From: Chalciporus piperatus
Taxonomy: Eukaryota; Basidiomycota; Agaricomycetes; Boletales; Boletaceae
DNA: 52,235 nucleotides
Direction: 5' to 3'
NCBI GenBank assembly: GCA_038093975.1
Contig: JBBPTG010000170.1
Span: 1-52,235 of the forward strand
In this document: positions 19,651-31,794 of the stretch, piece by piece
How the letters are laid out: the number at the start of each line of letters is the position of its first letter
Numbering within the stretch: the first letter of the stretch is position 1
Notes under the pieces: model-generated
The model's input: the letters and a program-made list of their open reading frames with translations, nothing else
Database searches by the model: none
What the model was told of the DNA's origin: nothing
Made by a program: the position numbers and the translations under genes

Positions 19651-22330
19651 GTTGAGGGTAGTGTCGAACAGGCAAATACCCCGACACCCAACGGTGCCTG
19701 CCTGTGCGAACGAACCCGTAACTATGGGCTCGTAAGGCGTTGCGGTGATGCAGCGGACGACCACGGATGAACCAGAGTTTGCCTGGATGGGTTGAGCTAG
19801 ACCTGTCAGCCACTGTTGCTTACTGAGGTCGTAGATAGCAAATCCATTGGAACCGGTTAGGTTAAATTCGCCATCGACGTATAGATGGGCTCCTGTGTCG
19901 ACGTAAAGGGCGCGAACCACTCCGTAGATTTGATCCCCCGGTGGTCTTGAAATCTTCAAAGGCTTTTTCCAGTATGTTGTGTTTGGTTTCTATCCCTGCT
20001 CGTAAATATCGATACATCTTGTTGCGTAGTGCGAGAGCAGTAGCGGTCGACGTGACTGGATCGTAGATGGCAACGGGCTGGGACTTGGCAGAGGACGATG
20101 CGGAAAACGAGATATTGCCACCAATGATGGCGACCTCATGGGAAGATGAGCTGTTTGACCAGAAGACACCAGCCAAAACTGCCGGAGCTGGAATTGAAGG
20201 CAGCGCGGGGAGTGTGGCCGAGCTCGTCGACGTCTGTCTCGTGAATAGCGTAGATAACCTCATATGAGGGATCCAAGCTGCAGGTCCACGTCTGTGGTTC
20301 CGCCTCTGCGCAGTCGATACCGGAGCGGAGGCATTGACGGTAGCGTCGAGCTGAACACCGAGAGGAGTGACTGTTGGGCCATTGGCGCCGCTATTCGAGA
20401 GCAAAACCATGCCCGTGGCGCCGTATTCTGCCATAGCATGGAGGTTCCCAGCAAGGAACTGCGATTCTCCCTGGCTACTGGAGGTTCCATTGCCGATGAA
20501 AGTGAGGTTACCCATGACGAATCCACCGCTGTTCACCCGCGACGCGCTGGCGCCCAAGTCGCGAAACCGCCAACGGTGGAACTGGTGCCAGCCAAGGTCG
20601 TTATCTCGGTGAAGTTCCCAGCAATTTGAATCCGAGAATTGGCGAGCGCAACACTCGCTACATTCCCGTTGATACCAGCTCCGAGAGAACTCCAAGTGTT
20701 TGTCCCAATATTGTACATCGCAACTCCCATCAACTTCTCTTGTGTCGAAGGAGTCTGGGTGTCAGAGAACGATCCTCCGATGTACAGTTCGTCACCGTAC
20801 AAAGCGAATGACGAGACTTTCCCGTTGAGACCCCTATTAGGCAGTGAGAAGATATTGGATGCGCCGCAAAGAGAGAATGTAGAGAAGTTGCCACCGAGGA
20901 CAATGTCGCCGGAAGGATGTTGAACGACAGTTGGAATGTAGGCGAAACTGGCGTCCGCGGCTCCCAGAGCATTGTAGAGATCGATACTGAGCATGTCCGC
21001 GGCGGTCTCGGTGGAATTTGGCATGACGCTGGTAGCATCGATAACAGCGTTCGAGTTCATTGGCCACTCGAAAAAGCCGAAGCCACGGTGAGTACCAAGG
21101 CCAGCAGATCCGGTTGTCCCATTTGGAGAAGTTACGTTGGCGGAAGTCAAGACAAGCTCTACATTTCCGGCAACAAGCTCATATTGTCCGTTTTGTCCTT
21201 CTCCTGTTGGTTGATCAACTAGCGACATTGTCACCGTAGTGACGAAAGACGACGACGAAGGGACGATTGGACCGGTGTATATCGGCACGGTGACGTCAGT
21301 TTGAACTTGCTGCGAGACAGTGGATACGTATGGCTGTGAGCCATCCCCGGGAAATACTGTGACCTCGACGGAGGTTCGAGAATCAGAATCCTGGAAGTCC
21401 TGACAACCGGGAATAACGAGGTTGACAACATATTGTCCTGACACAGAGACATACGGCATCCAGGTGAAGGTAGGAGCTTGAGACGCGGGTGTATCGACAG
21501 GGACTGTCGCCACAAGGACGGTCTGAAGAGTGGCGGGGATGTTTGTGTTTGCATTCTTGGAGGACCAGCTCCCGGTCATGGTGACATTGGAGGGATTGGG
21601 TGCAAAGCAGGACTGGGTATTTTGGCTGCTGACAGCCGAAGCAAAAGCGCCCGAGGACAGAGGTTGTAACATGTGAAGACCGGGAGCGGTTCCTTTCCAC
21701 TGGGAGAGAGTGATCTGTACACCACTGGTCAGAGAGACAGGAGTCGTGAATAGGAAGTCTCGGTAAAGGATTGAAGAGTCGGTTGACAGTGGACAACTGC
21801 TCGTACAGGTCACGTTTTGACCTGTAGATGGGTCGACGCATGTGAGAGTTTGTAGAGCCTGAGTGTTATGGGGGATCGACGTAACACTACAATGACCAGC
21901 GTCAGAACTTTGGCCAGAGGAAGCGAACATAAAACTTCACCTGAAAGCCGTCGTTCCATAGCCAGTCTGGAATGTGTTCCCTAGTCGGACGCCATTTGGC
22001 CCGCCAGATCCAAGGCAGAGAAAACACCCGACGATGGTGAATATGAGGCCATGTAACTCGCAAAAGTATTGCCGATAGAAATAAAGGAACCGTAGAGGTC
22101 GTTCATGGCGCATCCCGAAGTAATCGAACCGCCAGAATTAGTGGTGGCCAGAGTGGTGGGGGCTCCTTGGGGCGTGCGGGAAAGCAGTGACACCGAAGGG
22201 TCAAAAGTCGACGAGAGGAAGAGATGCGGACGTGAGGCAAGGAGATCGAGCAGACGACACCGAGCCGCATGTGCGCAGTCAGTAATTGCATCGCAGAGGC
22301 TCAAGTTGGGAAACTTACTCGAAGGACAAG
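19640..22330 (-). pseudogene. RAX2: Captured fragment of RAX2-like cell-polarity protein
   Basis: The longest open part (21930-20533) encodes beta-propeller-like repeats typical of fungal RAX2, such as YIPTVVQHPSGDIVLGGNFS, ALYGDELYIGGSFSD and WSSLGAGINGNVASVALANS. RAX2 is a membrane protein marking cell poles for growth or bud-site choice. A phase-consistent intron lies near 21895-21940. Frame breaks occur near 22000, 20560, 20380 and 19950. The tail (ALYVDTGAHLYVDGEFNLTG) runs to about 19650, where sequence switches without a gap to SEC26. The transmembrane C-terminus is absent. It has the same orientation as the transposase and could be co-transcribed from that side only if read through. 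Confidence 0.85.
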
Positions 22331-22468
22331 GCGCCGACCGTTTTACTTTGCGACGGCTGTTCACCAGTTGAAGCAGGCGGTGGAGGTTGTGTGTGTGCGT
22401 AGTGTAAGCTTCGAACGTCGACGACAGGCGTGTGACAATACATTGTACACAAGTATTAGGGGAGACTA

Positions 22469-22543
22469 CACATTTCTGTACGCTTATTTACAACACATTT
22501 CTGTACACTTCTTTACAGCACATTTCTGTACACTTATTTACAA
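22469..22543. repeat. Three tandem ~26-bp repeats
   Basis: Units of the type CACATTTCTGTACACTTATT plus TACAA occur three times in a row, about 100 bp downstream of the transposase stop (minus strand). The role is unknown. Confidence 0.8.
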
Positions 22544-22647
22544 CTTGGGAAATGCCGCCTGCGTCGGCAGAGACCTTGCTTGTGATCTGACTCGTGGGCT
22601 AGGAAGCCTATCATATCTGGGAACTTGGAAGGACAATGTTATTCAAA

Positions 22648-25600
22648 TTAGAAAGCTAACTGATATGCATGATAATCAGAAAACTTGTTGACATAATAGG
22701 CAGAAAAAGCAAAAAGAGAATCTGTATGATTAAAATTTCTGGGAATTTGAGTATCACCATAAACTGGAATCAAGTGAGCAGGGCGCAAAATACTGTCCAC
22801 AGAAATAACAGAAACCAAACGTTCTCCATTGGCATCAAATTCTGGCTCTACCATCCACATGCCAGTCTTGGGACATGGGTGATCACCAATAACATTGAAC
22901 CAGCGCACCAAAGCACAGGAGTGCTTAGTATTCCATCGTGTAAAAGAAAAAAACAGAAGAACTTGAGCAATATATAGGCCATGAATACCTGACAGATTAG
23001 AGTCTTTTTCAATGAAAACACAATCAAACCTTGCAGCATTGGAGTTTCTCCAAGATAGAGAAGCATAAATATGCTGCCGATGAAATCCTCTAATGCCACA
23101 ATGCTCACTAGGAGCATAAAATGTGGCAACAGCTGATGAATAGGAGTGTCCTCGTGTGATGATTAGAGGATACACATCAGGAACATCACCATCAGGATGT
23201 TCATCCTCATAGATGAACTGTGCCACAAGATTGGGCAGCTCTGGGCAGAAAACAGGATCACCCATTTCCTCAAAGGTTTGTAATTTCCTGGGATCTATTT
23301 GAACAAAATTAAAAATATATCAAATGATAAAGTAAACAGAGAAAAATAAACTTACTGGGTAATTTGGCTAGCTCAACCCATGCCTCTATCTCACTCTCCT
23401 CAACCCCTTCAGCTTCATCAACATTAATATCATCTCTATATCCTGCCTCTTCATAAAATTCAATGGCTTCCTGTTGATTATCTTGCTCTATCAAAGGTGT
23501 ATTGAATAATCCTTGTTATAATAAGCCACATGGTTTAATTGTTATTATTGATAGATATAAAACATACCTTCTGCAGTATGTGCATTTCTGTAAGATATCA
23601 AATTATCAAGCCGCTGATTGATAACCAAAATCTGATTTAAGGCTTGATTATGGTTTGAGCGCCTATAGGGTTTCTTGACAGCAGTTATATGCTTGGATTC
23701 AGTGATGGATGAGCAAAGTCCATTGGGGGCACCGAAAAGCTGAATATGCTCCTCATAGTGTTGGAGGGCATGAATGCGAGGAATTGATATTCCTGAAGGT
23801 CGAATTCCACAAGTCTGAAAAATTGATCGGTGGACTTCAAACCGTTGCAAAGCATTCTTTAGTGCTGTAAGATCTTGCTCAGTAAGAGAGTATTGGCGAA
23901 CAATATAACAAAACTCCATGAAAGCAGCTATGGCTTGTACCATCTGAGTTGGCACATAGTCAGCAATTGCTGGCAAATAGACCTAATGTGAGAAATTGAA
24001 TATTTCTTATTTAATACTATTTATTATAGTTTGCATCACTTACTTTCATTAGAGCTTTGGAGTCATTTCCAGTCCACTGTTTAAAACCACGACCTTGTGG
24101 AAATCGTCTTAATCCAGGAAAGGGTGGCACAACTGCAATTCTATATAAATACATATATCATTAGTGATATTGCAAATATATAGTGTGAAAGAAAATGGCA
24201 TACCGGCGATCAATGTCAGCCAAGATAGCATCAGGATGTTGATAATGCATTTTGATATAAGCTTCCACCCATGCAACAAGATGATCTTTGAAGGTTCCCT
24301 TGATAATTTGATGAAGAATATCAGGAGCAATTAGCTCATGGATATTTGCTCTTGGAAAACCTGCAGTGAAAGGCTATCATCATACTTCAATAAAGCTTAT
24401 CATACTATCAACACAACACTTACTAGAATACCATCCACAATACCATATTTTTTCCACAACTGAGTAGAGTCAAGATATTGCATCACTAGTCTTGTGTGAG
24501 TATGATTTCGAGGAGGAGATGTTGATTCATCCAGGTTGTTTCGATTAGCAAGACATCTGAAAGAAAAGTTAGAAGATATTTAAGTATACATAACAAATAC
24601 ACTTACTTTGGACACCATCCTTGAACAATGCATGTCAATAGTACTTGCTCAGGATAGTCAGCAATGTATGGTCCAATTCCATATATGACTCTTCTATAAT
24701 GACCATCAGCACATAGAGTAACTTCAGGTTTTGTCATGGCATTCTTCAAGGGTTCCAGAGCTGCCTGCAAAGAGGCATGGAATAACTGACGCCGAAAATT
24801 GCGAAATTCTTGATTATTTTGAAATTCTTGATCAGCTACATAATGTTGTCATATAGAGTCTGAGTATGCTGGTACAAAGACTTACTTTTAGGAATAGCCA
24901 GGAACCCCAATAAACTAACAGCTGATCCATGGCTCCGTCTAGCACTGTTGTGAACATTGCCAGTGGTAAGGTAAAGTGGCCAGTACTCAATATTGCCAGT
25001 GGCAACAGAGACTGTGGTCTTATCACTTCCAAGAATCACTGGAACAAACATAGCTCCATGGTTTTCCTTATCCTCTGAGAGGGTATTCTAAATAATTTGT
25101 AGCAGTTAATTTGAATAGCTGAATTGTTAAATTAAACTTACACACTGATCCCAAGCCCAATTTCCTGACATGAAGTCCGACCATATACGATCTCCATTCT
25201 CTCCAAACATCTGGCGTGGGCAATAGTCCAGATAGTCCTTGAACTCTGGACAAGCAAGCTGTTCTTGAACAAGAGACTTGGCATTGCGAACTATCAGCTG
25301 ATAGGTTTCCCGTTTCCAAGTAGGAAGACTTTCATCCTCCAGGTTTGCACCAGCATGGGAAAAGGAAAATGAAGACCAAGTTTTGGAGTCATTGATTTGG
25401 TCAATCTTTTGATAAAGATCATGAGCTGAAGCAAAAGGAGGTTGTTTCTTTTGATCGAGGGCAGCCATGATTTGCATGAGCTCATCGACCTGAGCTCCAG
25501 GCATCTCATTTCTGCGAAAGAGAAAATCTGCAAGCTCAAATTGAGCTCGATCAGAAAATGGACTCCAAGGATTTTGATTTTGGGAAAGGTTGGAAGTGGG

Positions 25601-25935
25601 TGGAGGAGTTCCCTCTGGTAGATCATTGCCATTGATGTCACAACATGCACCTATGTTAAAATTCAAGTGGTTAATAACTTGCAGTCTCAGTCTTCAAATA
25701 TTTAATTACCATTTAATACTGGGTGGGGTGTGTAATAGGAACCATGTGGTGGTACATCCTTGCCCTCCTGATGCTGATGAGGATGACTCCTCGATGCTCG
25801 AGTCATTAAGGGCTCATGGATAGTTCTCTTGTGCTCAGAAAACCTTGCATAGGACACAAAGCCTCTTTTGCAAGAGGGTGCAATAGGATTTGCACAAAAA
25901 TATTGTCGAGATTTGAATGTTGAACTTGATGCCAT
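22648..25935 (-). CDS. Plavaka-type transposase, 10 exons, apparently intact
   Basis: Exons read on the minus strand: 25935-25710, 25650-25142, 25087-24886, 24835-24607, 24556-24424, 24373-24204, 24140-24044, 23982-23568, 23511-23356 and 23294-22648. All introns are GT-AG, about 50-61 nt. The total is 2784 nt (927 residues plus stop), and every phase agrees. Residues about 14-42 form a Cys/His zinc-finger-like motif (CANPIAPSCKRGF..HKRTIH). Recognisable Plavaka segments follow: PVILGSDKTTVS near 260, CPKCLANRNN near 389, FPRANIHELIAPDILHQIIK near 440, LFGAPNGLCSSITESKH near 605, and a C-terminus with SILRPAHLIPVYG and YYVNKFSDYH. It should cut and join the element ends. It is the only transposase inside this element, 193 bp from the divergent gene. 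Family assignment is from memory of the motifs; the catalytic residues were not individually proven. Confidence 0.9.
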
Positions 25936-26128
25936 TCGAACAGTAGATATCTATGTAATTAATTGATGAGCTTAGTATAAATTGACATGAACTAATATTG
26001 GAGTACACAATTTGTTTGTCACGCACATTGTTTGGTTACGCGAACAGAACTTGGTATTTTCGTGTACGTCGTGAGTACAACAAGTTACTACTTCACACTT
26101 CACACAACACTATCGACTTGAAGTTCAG
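25936..26128. promoter_or_regulatory. Divergent promoter region between transposase and partner gene
   Basis: These 193 bp separate the two ATGs (25935 minus, 26129 plus). AGTATAAATTG at 25973-25983 gives a TATA-like box on the plus strand, and its complement TTTATACT is a weaker candidate for the other. The sequence is AT-rich near the transposase and pyrimidine-rich just before the plus-strand ATG. Shared regulation is inferred. Confidence 0.5.
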
Positions 26129-29100
26129 ATGGTCAATACACGCGCGAAGAACAAGATTACCCACCCAGGATTAGTTGATTTGGATTCACAGGGTAGCCAG
26201 CGCCAGAAACCACGGTCAAAACTATCGAAGAGCAACACGGCTGCTATGAGCGAAATTGAAGCATTCGAGACGAAATTACTTACGGAACAGCAAGAACGAA
26301 GTGCGAGGGCACGAGAACCACCTGGTCCTGGTATTGCCAAGCAGTCGCGCACGGGACTATCTAACCAACCAGTCACCTCCACTTCGAGCGAGCGAGTAAG
26401 TATGGAACATGATGGTACGTACGTCTACTTATCGGCCGGGGTAGAGTGGTGACTCTGTTGTTGTAGGCCGCCGGCACACACAAGCTGCGACAGACAGCGC
26501 AGGTAAGACGGAACCCTTGTAACTAAAACTCGACAATTCACTAATGAGTTGGAATGTATGAATCATGTGATAGAACGCACTGTTACTCGGGTTAATGGCA
26601 AGGCCGGAGATGATGTCCAGTACGAGGTCGATCGAGACGAGCCTATGTCGAACAGGGATGCTGCAGGCGAGGATGGTGAGGGAGTCGGGCCGCCAAGAAT
26701 ACGTGCGCAGAAGCGAGCGGCTGAAGGTGGACAGGAAGTGGGTGAAGAAACGAACCAGGGAGCTAGACGGGTGTCGAAGAAGTGGAAGGGCGACGGGAAG
26801 CGCCCGGTCAGTAAATCAATACAGCCTCCAGTGCTGATATGGCTAACAATCCACTTACCCGAAAGATTTATGATGTGGATCGGAGGCCTGAAGACAATGG
26901 AATGGACGACAAAGAGGAACGGAATGAAATGGGAACGAAAGAAATAGATATGAGTGAGTTGGGAGACGGAGAAAGCAGGAATAGAGAGGGGGCTGATTAT
27001 GGAAATTTGGCGGAGCGGTGAGTCAATTCGCCTTGACAGGACGCCCCACCTTGTCAAACGCTTCCACACCTGTCCGATGCACCGAATCTCACTCCCTGCG
27101 ATATCCCACAGACCCGTGAAAAATAAATTGACGACTTCGCCTGCCAATACTACCAGCAAGCCTCGGTCGTTCGGATTCCTGTCCAATTGGCAGGACGACA
27201 AGCTCCGCAATACCTCGAACGCTAGCGGGAGCGAAAGTCAAACAGGTAAATCGTCTCCACGGAGATTTCAACATTCGCTACTACTTAAGTCCTCCCCCCT
27301 CAGGTCAAGGTGCTGGTACTGCGAGAACTGAGCACGGTGAGTAGCTCCTAAAATTCAGTTTAATCGTTTAACTAATTTTTCGACTAGGTTACGTGTCTAC
27401 AATTTACGGTGGTCTCATTGACGACGATACCCAGGACCTTGCGCCTCCTCCGTCTCAACCCAGATGGCAATCAACGGTAGAGCTCACCAAATCCCCGCCG
27501 CACTTCCCTTCAAGTTCAAGTCACAACGACCACCTTTATGCATTCACATCTACACTAGAGGACCAGCGCGCGACACAGGATCAAGACACGACCGATGAAA
27601 CGAGCAGCAACCCAGGCGACGACTCGGACAGCCCGAGAGAAGACACGACTCATGAGAATGCTGGCAATTTAAAGGCCGTTCGAGCCAATGTGCGGTTTTT
27701 TCGAGTCGTGTTTAGTAGCAATACTAATTATTATGCTAGATGTCAATGCCTAGGGTAACTCTCCCTCCCACGCTGACGAAGAAGCAACGCCCGCGCGATA
27801 ACGACGTAACCAGCAAAGAAGCTACCAGTTCAGTCGGGGCCGCCGAGCCCAAGGTAAATTGTTGTTATACACTGTATTGTACTACTAATCACCCACTTGC
27901 TAGACGCTCGATATAGTGTCCCGCGCTGCCACGCCAACAAAGATGCCGAGGCCGCACAATGACGAAGAGGCAACCCGTCAGCAAACTGTGGGCGGTAACG
28001 GTAGCGGAGCTTCGCGTAATACCTCGACGACGGGCACAGGCAAAAGTGTAGCCACGCGTAAACCTAGCTCGTCCATGGGCACACCTGCCCGTCCCGACGT
28101 AAGTATCTCCTATGCGACGTATTTCATACCCACCACATACTTTCTAGACATCCGTATCACGCCCGTCTCCACTGTCGAAGAAGCTGCTCCCGCAAAATGA
28201 CAAGGAAGATGTCAACCGCAACGTACGTATTTGCTACGACTCGGAGCTACTATTTCCCATACTAACTCGTACATTTCAGACGCCTGTATCTCATCAATCT
28301 GGATCGACAAAGAAAGCAAATGATAACGAGGAAAGGGCCAATCCGGAACCTGCAAGCCTTAGTGAGGCTGCGCACAGTATGGCTCCCTCTGCTCCCCAGC
28401 CTGACTCGACAGTGGGTATGCCGAGCAACCCCATTGTAGGTACATGTCACCGGTGTGTTTATATACTAACTACATGTCGTCTAGATCCAACCCAATACAT
28501 TGACACGATCGTTGAAGCTTACGAAGATATGCAAGTCTGTTGTCCCACCGAGCCGTGTACGACAGGATGAGGCCAATGGGGTCATCGTGACGGAGACGAA
28601 TGGGGCTAATGGGCCCGAGGCCAATCGGACCGGCGCTGACGAGGCTGATGTGTCTGCTGCTGAACCCACCGAGAACGAAGACGCGACAGCCAGGCGCAAA
28701 CGAAAGAAGGCGAGGAAGTTCCACAACGAAGATTTACCCGGGTATCCAACGATACTGAAGAGCTGTCGTGACATCTTACTCCCTCGCTGGTACCTCTATA
28801 TCAGCCAGCTTGATGACCCGTGGGACCTCGTTCATCCACACCACCTGAAACTCGCGCAGCTACTTTGGAACAAGTTCATAAAGGTGGAACATAAGCTCGA
28901 GCTTAGGGATGAACCAGTGTTCTCACTCGTAAGTTCAGATATATATTCCATCAACAATACTGACTTTAATTTAAGCTCAAACAACGAGCTTGTGAATGGC
29001 GAGGGGAGATCGCCAAAAAGGCCCTTTCAGCTGTGGAACATTTCTTTTCCGACTATGAGGAGCTGACCACCCCCGAAGCTCGAGCAGAGTATGTTGACTG

Positions 29101-29720
29101 GGCTGTTCCCAGCACCCAAATTATTGTGTATCCGGACTCGAAGAAGAGAATTACTGTCCTGCCAGATGTATTCCCTTATATGTGGGCAACAGTTATAGAG
29201 TCCGACACTGGATCATTGGTATGTTCATCTTTTCACTCGAGGATTGTTTATCTATGTTCACATTTTTATAGACACCTAGTGGTGCATTTCGCCACCCTTG
29301 CATTATCGAAACATTTGCTCATTTCCTCGACACTATTGCTTTAATCCCTCCCGAAATTCAAGCTGGACGGAAACCTACATCAGCTCTCGCTCTTTGCACT
29401 GTTGCAGTAAGCTTTCGCTTCTAATTGTTGTAACTGGTTCATTTATTCTGTAGGTCGAGAGAGCATTCAAATATTGGGCGACTGGCACCCTTGTTCTGCC
29501 TTCGAGAAATTCTAGAAAGTTCTCCAAGCGTCACTGGGGGTTTGCGACTGGTGAGGTCATGAGAGCTTCTGTTCACCTTTCGGGCAAGCAGTGGCAGAAG
29601 ATACAAGATTTGGCTCAGGGCTATCTAGAGATGAGGGGACAGGAGACTGAGGAGATCTTATGTTTGAAGGGGGGGGTCAACACAGGGAGGGTAAATTGTG
29701 TTGAGGAGGATTCGGACTAA
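26129..29720 (+). CDS. 15-exon transposon-borne gene of unknown function
   Basis: Exons: 26129-26414, 26467-26502, 26574-26806, 26866-27017, 27112-27245, 27304-27336, 27388-27689, 27740-27853, 27904-28098, 28148-28222, 28280-28435, 28485-28928, 28976-29218, 29272-29406 and 29454-29720. All introns are GT-AG; the total is 2805 nt (934 residues plus stop) with consistent phases. Residues 1 to about 570 are low-complexity, charged and probably disordered (starting MVNTRAKNKITHPG). Residues about 620-900 look folded: SCRDILLPRWYLYISQLDDP, FRHPCIIETFAHFLDTIAL, VERAFKYWATGTLVLPS. The C-terminal pattern reminds me of the DUF6532 regions common in Agaricomycete proteins; this is recollection only. 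By position it could be the accessory DNA-binding partner of the transposase, like TNPA of CACTA elements, or a cargo gene. Confidence 0.8.
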
Positions 29721-29789
29721 CATAGTATCTGATGGGATGTAATGTTTCGAGTTCTCGGAAGAACTGCTCGTGGGGTATTCAATTATTGG

Positions 29790-31017
29790 TTTACTAAACT
29801 GCTGAAACTGGATGACTGGCCTACTGAATGACTGGCTGATTTGGCTACTGGACTACTGGGTGACTTGGCTACTGGACTACTAGATTGCTGGTTGACTGAT
29901 TGTCTGGGTGACTGGTTGACTTGGCTACTGGACTACTAGATTGCTGGTTGACTGATTGTCTGGGTGACTGGTTGACTTGGCTACTGGACAACTAGATTAC
30001 TGGTTGACTGATTGACTGGTTGACTGATTGACTGGTTGACTGATTGACTGGTTGACTTGGCTACTGGACAACTAGATTACTGGTTGACTGATTGACTGGT
30101 TAACTTGGCTACTGGAAATACTGACTGACTGGCTGACTAAGGGACTGGACTACTGGATCACTGGCTGACTGGATGACTTGGCTACTGGGACTACTGGACT
30201 ACTGAGCTACAGGATAACTGGTTGACTGGCCTACTGGATGACTGGATGACTGGACTGCTGGAAGTACTGACTGACTGGCTGACTAAGGGACTGGCTGACT
30301 GGATGACTGGACTGCTGGACCACTGGACCACTGGGGTTACTGGATGACTGAAGCACTGGACAGCTAGATGACTGGACAGCTAGATGACTGGACAACTGGA
30401 TGACTGGACAGCTAGATGACTGGACAACTGGATGACTGGACAGCTAGATGACTGGACAACTGGATGACTGGATGACTGGATGACTGAGGTGACTGGAGTA
30501 CTGTCAGGATTGCTGACTGGCTGGCTGGCTCACTGGCTCACTGGCTCACTAAGCTACTGGAATATCTGAATGACTAGAATACTTGGCTACTGGATGACTG
30601 AGTTACTGGATGGCTGGAACACTTGGCTACTGAATGACTGAGTTACTGGATGGCTGGAACACTTGGCTACTGAATGACTGAGCTACTGGAGCACTGCCAC
30701 ACTGGGTTGACTGGATGACTGGATGACTGGAGCACTGCCACACTGGGTTGACTGGATGACTGGATGACTGGAGCACTGCCACACTGGGTTGACTGGATGA
30801 CTGGAACACTGGAGCACTTGGCCACTGAGACCACTGAAATAACTTGGTGACTGAATGACTGGATGACTGAGACTACTGGAGCACTGACTCACTGGACTAC
30901 TGGCTTACTGATCTGACTGGATGACTGGGGCACTTGGCTACTGGCTTACTGGTCTGACTGGCTCCAGTCAGACCAGTAAGCTCCAGTCATTTCAGACTTT
31001 TTACAGTCTTGCTGATG
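29790..31017. repeat. Right terminal inverted repeat
   Basis: This is the inverted counterpart of 16519 to about 17800, with TGACTGG / ACTTGGCTACTGG repeats, the same hairpin at 30944-30981 and a terminus ending GCTGATG at 31017. Long blocks are identical to the left copy, suggesting recent homogenisation or recent transposition. Copy number of the internal units differs between the two sides. Confidence 0.9.
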
Positions 31018-31019
31018 TA

Positions 31020-31752
31020 CCGTGCTTACCACGGAGCCACCCGCCTTTCTGGCCTACTCCCCACGCTATCCCTTGTCCACAGAGCCTCCAAGGAGGTTGA
31101 ACTCCTTCGCAATATCCAAGCAGACCTCACCGCCAATCTCAGCATTGCGCTCTATGAGTTACAAATTCCTGAGTTCCTCGACGACCTCGACCGCTACCTA
31201 CGAGAGTCGGCTGTCGCTAGTCACTCCGCCCCACCGGTCATTGGTATTCCTACTTCGACTATTTCTACTCCATCCGCTTCTAGCTCCCCTCTTAATTCCG
31301 AAGAGGAAGCTGTCTTCTTTCGAGTCGAGCGGAACCACCATGAGGAACAACGACTACGCCACGGCACTACCGTCTTACCTTCCACACATCCCAGGTACAA
31401 TGATGCCTGCTTCATATGCCACCGCCTTGGGCATTTTCGTGTCAACTGCCCTGTATATCAATGTCCCACATGTCTTGTCTGGTCCCTGGGGCACAATCAG
31501 AGTCGTTGCCCACTTCGACGTACCCGCCAAGCATCTACCACCTCCTCTTTCTCTTCCAATTCCCGTCGACCAAGGAATTCCCATAGAGGTCTTAGACGAA
31601 CCACCCCCTTATACACCAGGATTTCGAACCCACGAGTTACCACCACCACCCACAGCGATGACGAGTCCGTTTGGGATGGTGACGACCCTCACGACGAGGT
31701 CGCGTATGCAAACATGACTGGGTCACCTGGGATGTACGGTAGAGATTTTTGA
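31020..31752 (+). pseudogene. E3 post-pol ORF, 3' part, with CCHC zinc knuckle
   Basis: This is the in-frame continuation of the ORF begun at 16106. It contains an amphipathic helical stretch (ELLRNIQADLTANLS), a CCHC knuckle CFICHRLGHFRVNC, a second Cys/His cluster (CPTCLVWSLGHNQSRC) and a basic Ser/Arg tail. That arrangement resembles a Gag nucleocapsid, but here it lies downstream of pol. It ends at TGA 31750-31752, just before the polypurine-like run GTACGGGGGTAAC. No other gag for E3 is visible because its 5' end is missing. Confidence 0.75.
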
Positions 31753-31794
31753 CTTTGTCTTATCTCCATCGATGACTTGATTCTAGTACGGGGG

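Larger units (their letters stand above)
16519..31017 (-). mobile_element. 14.5-kb Plavaka-type (CMC) DNA transposon carrying genes
   Basis: Both ends share an inverted repeat beginning CATCAGCAAGACTGTAAAAA at 16519 and ending in its complement at 31017, flanked by TA (16517-16518 and 31018-31019). Removing the element plus one TA restores the interrupted E3 ORF in frame. Inside are a minus-strand 10-exon transposase gene, a divergent plus-strand 15-exon gene, and captured host-gene fragments. A 2-bp duplication fits the short duplications of the CACTA-Mirage-Chapaev group. The terminal bases are not CACTA. The strand given is that of the transposase. Confidence 0.93.
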
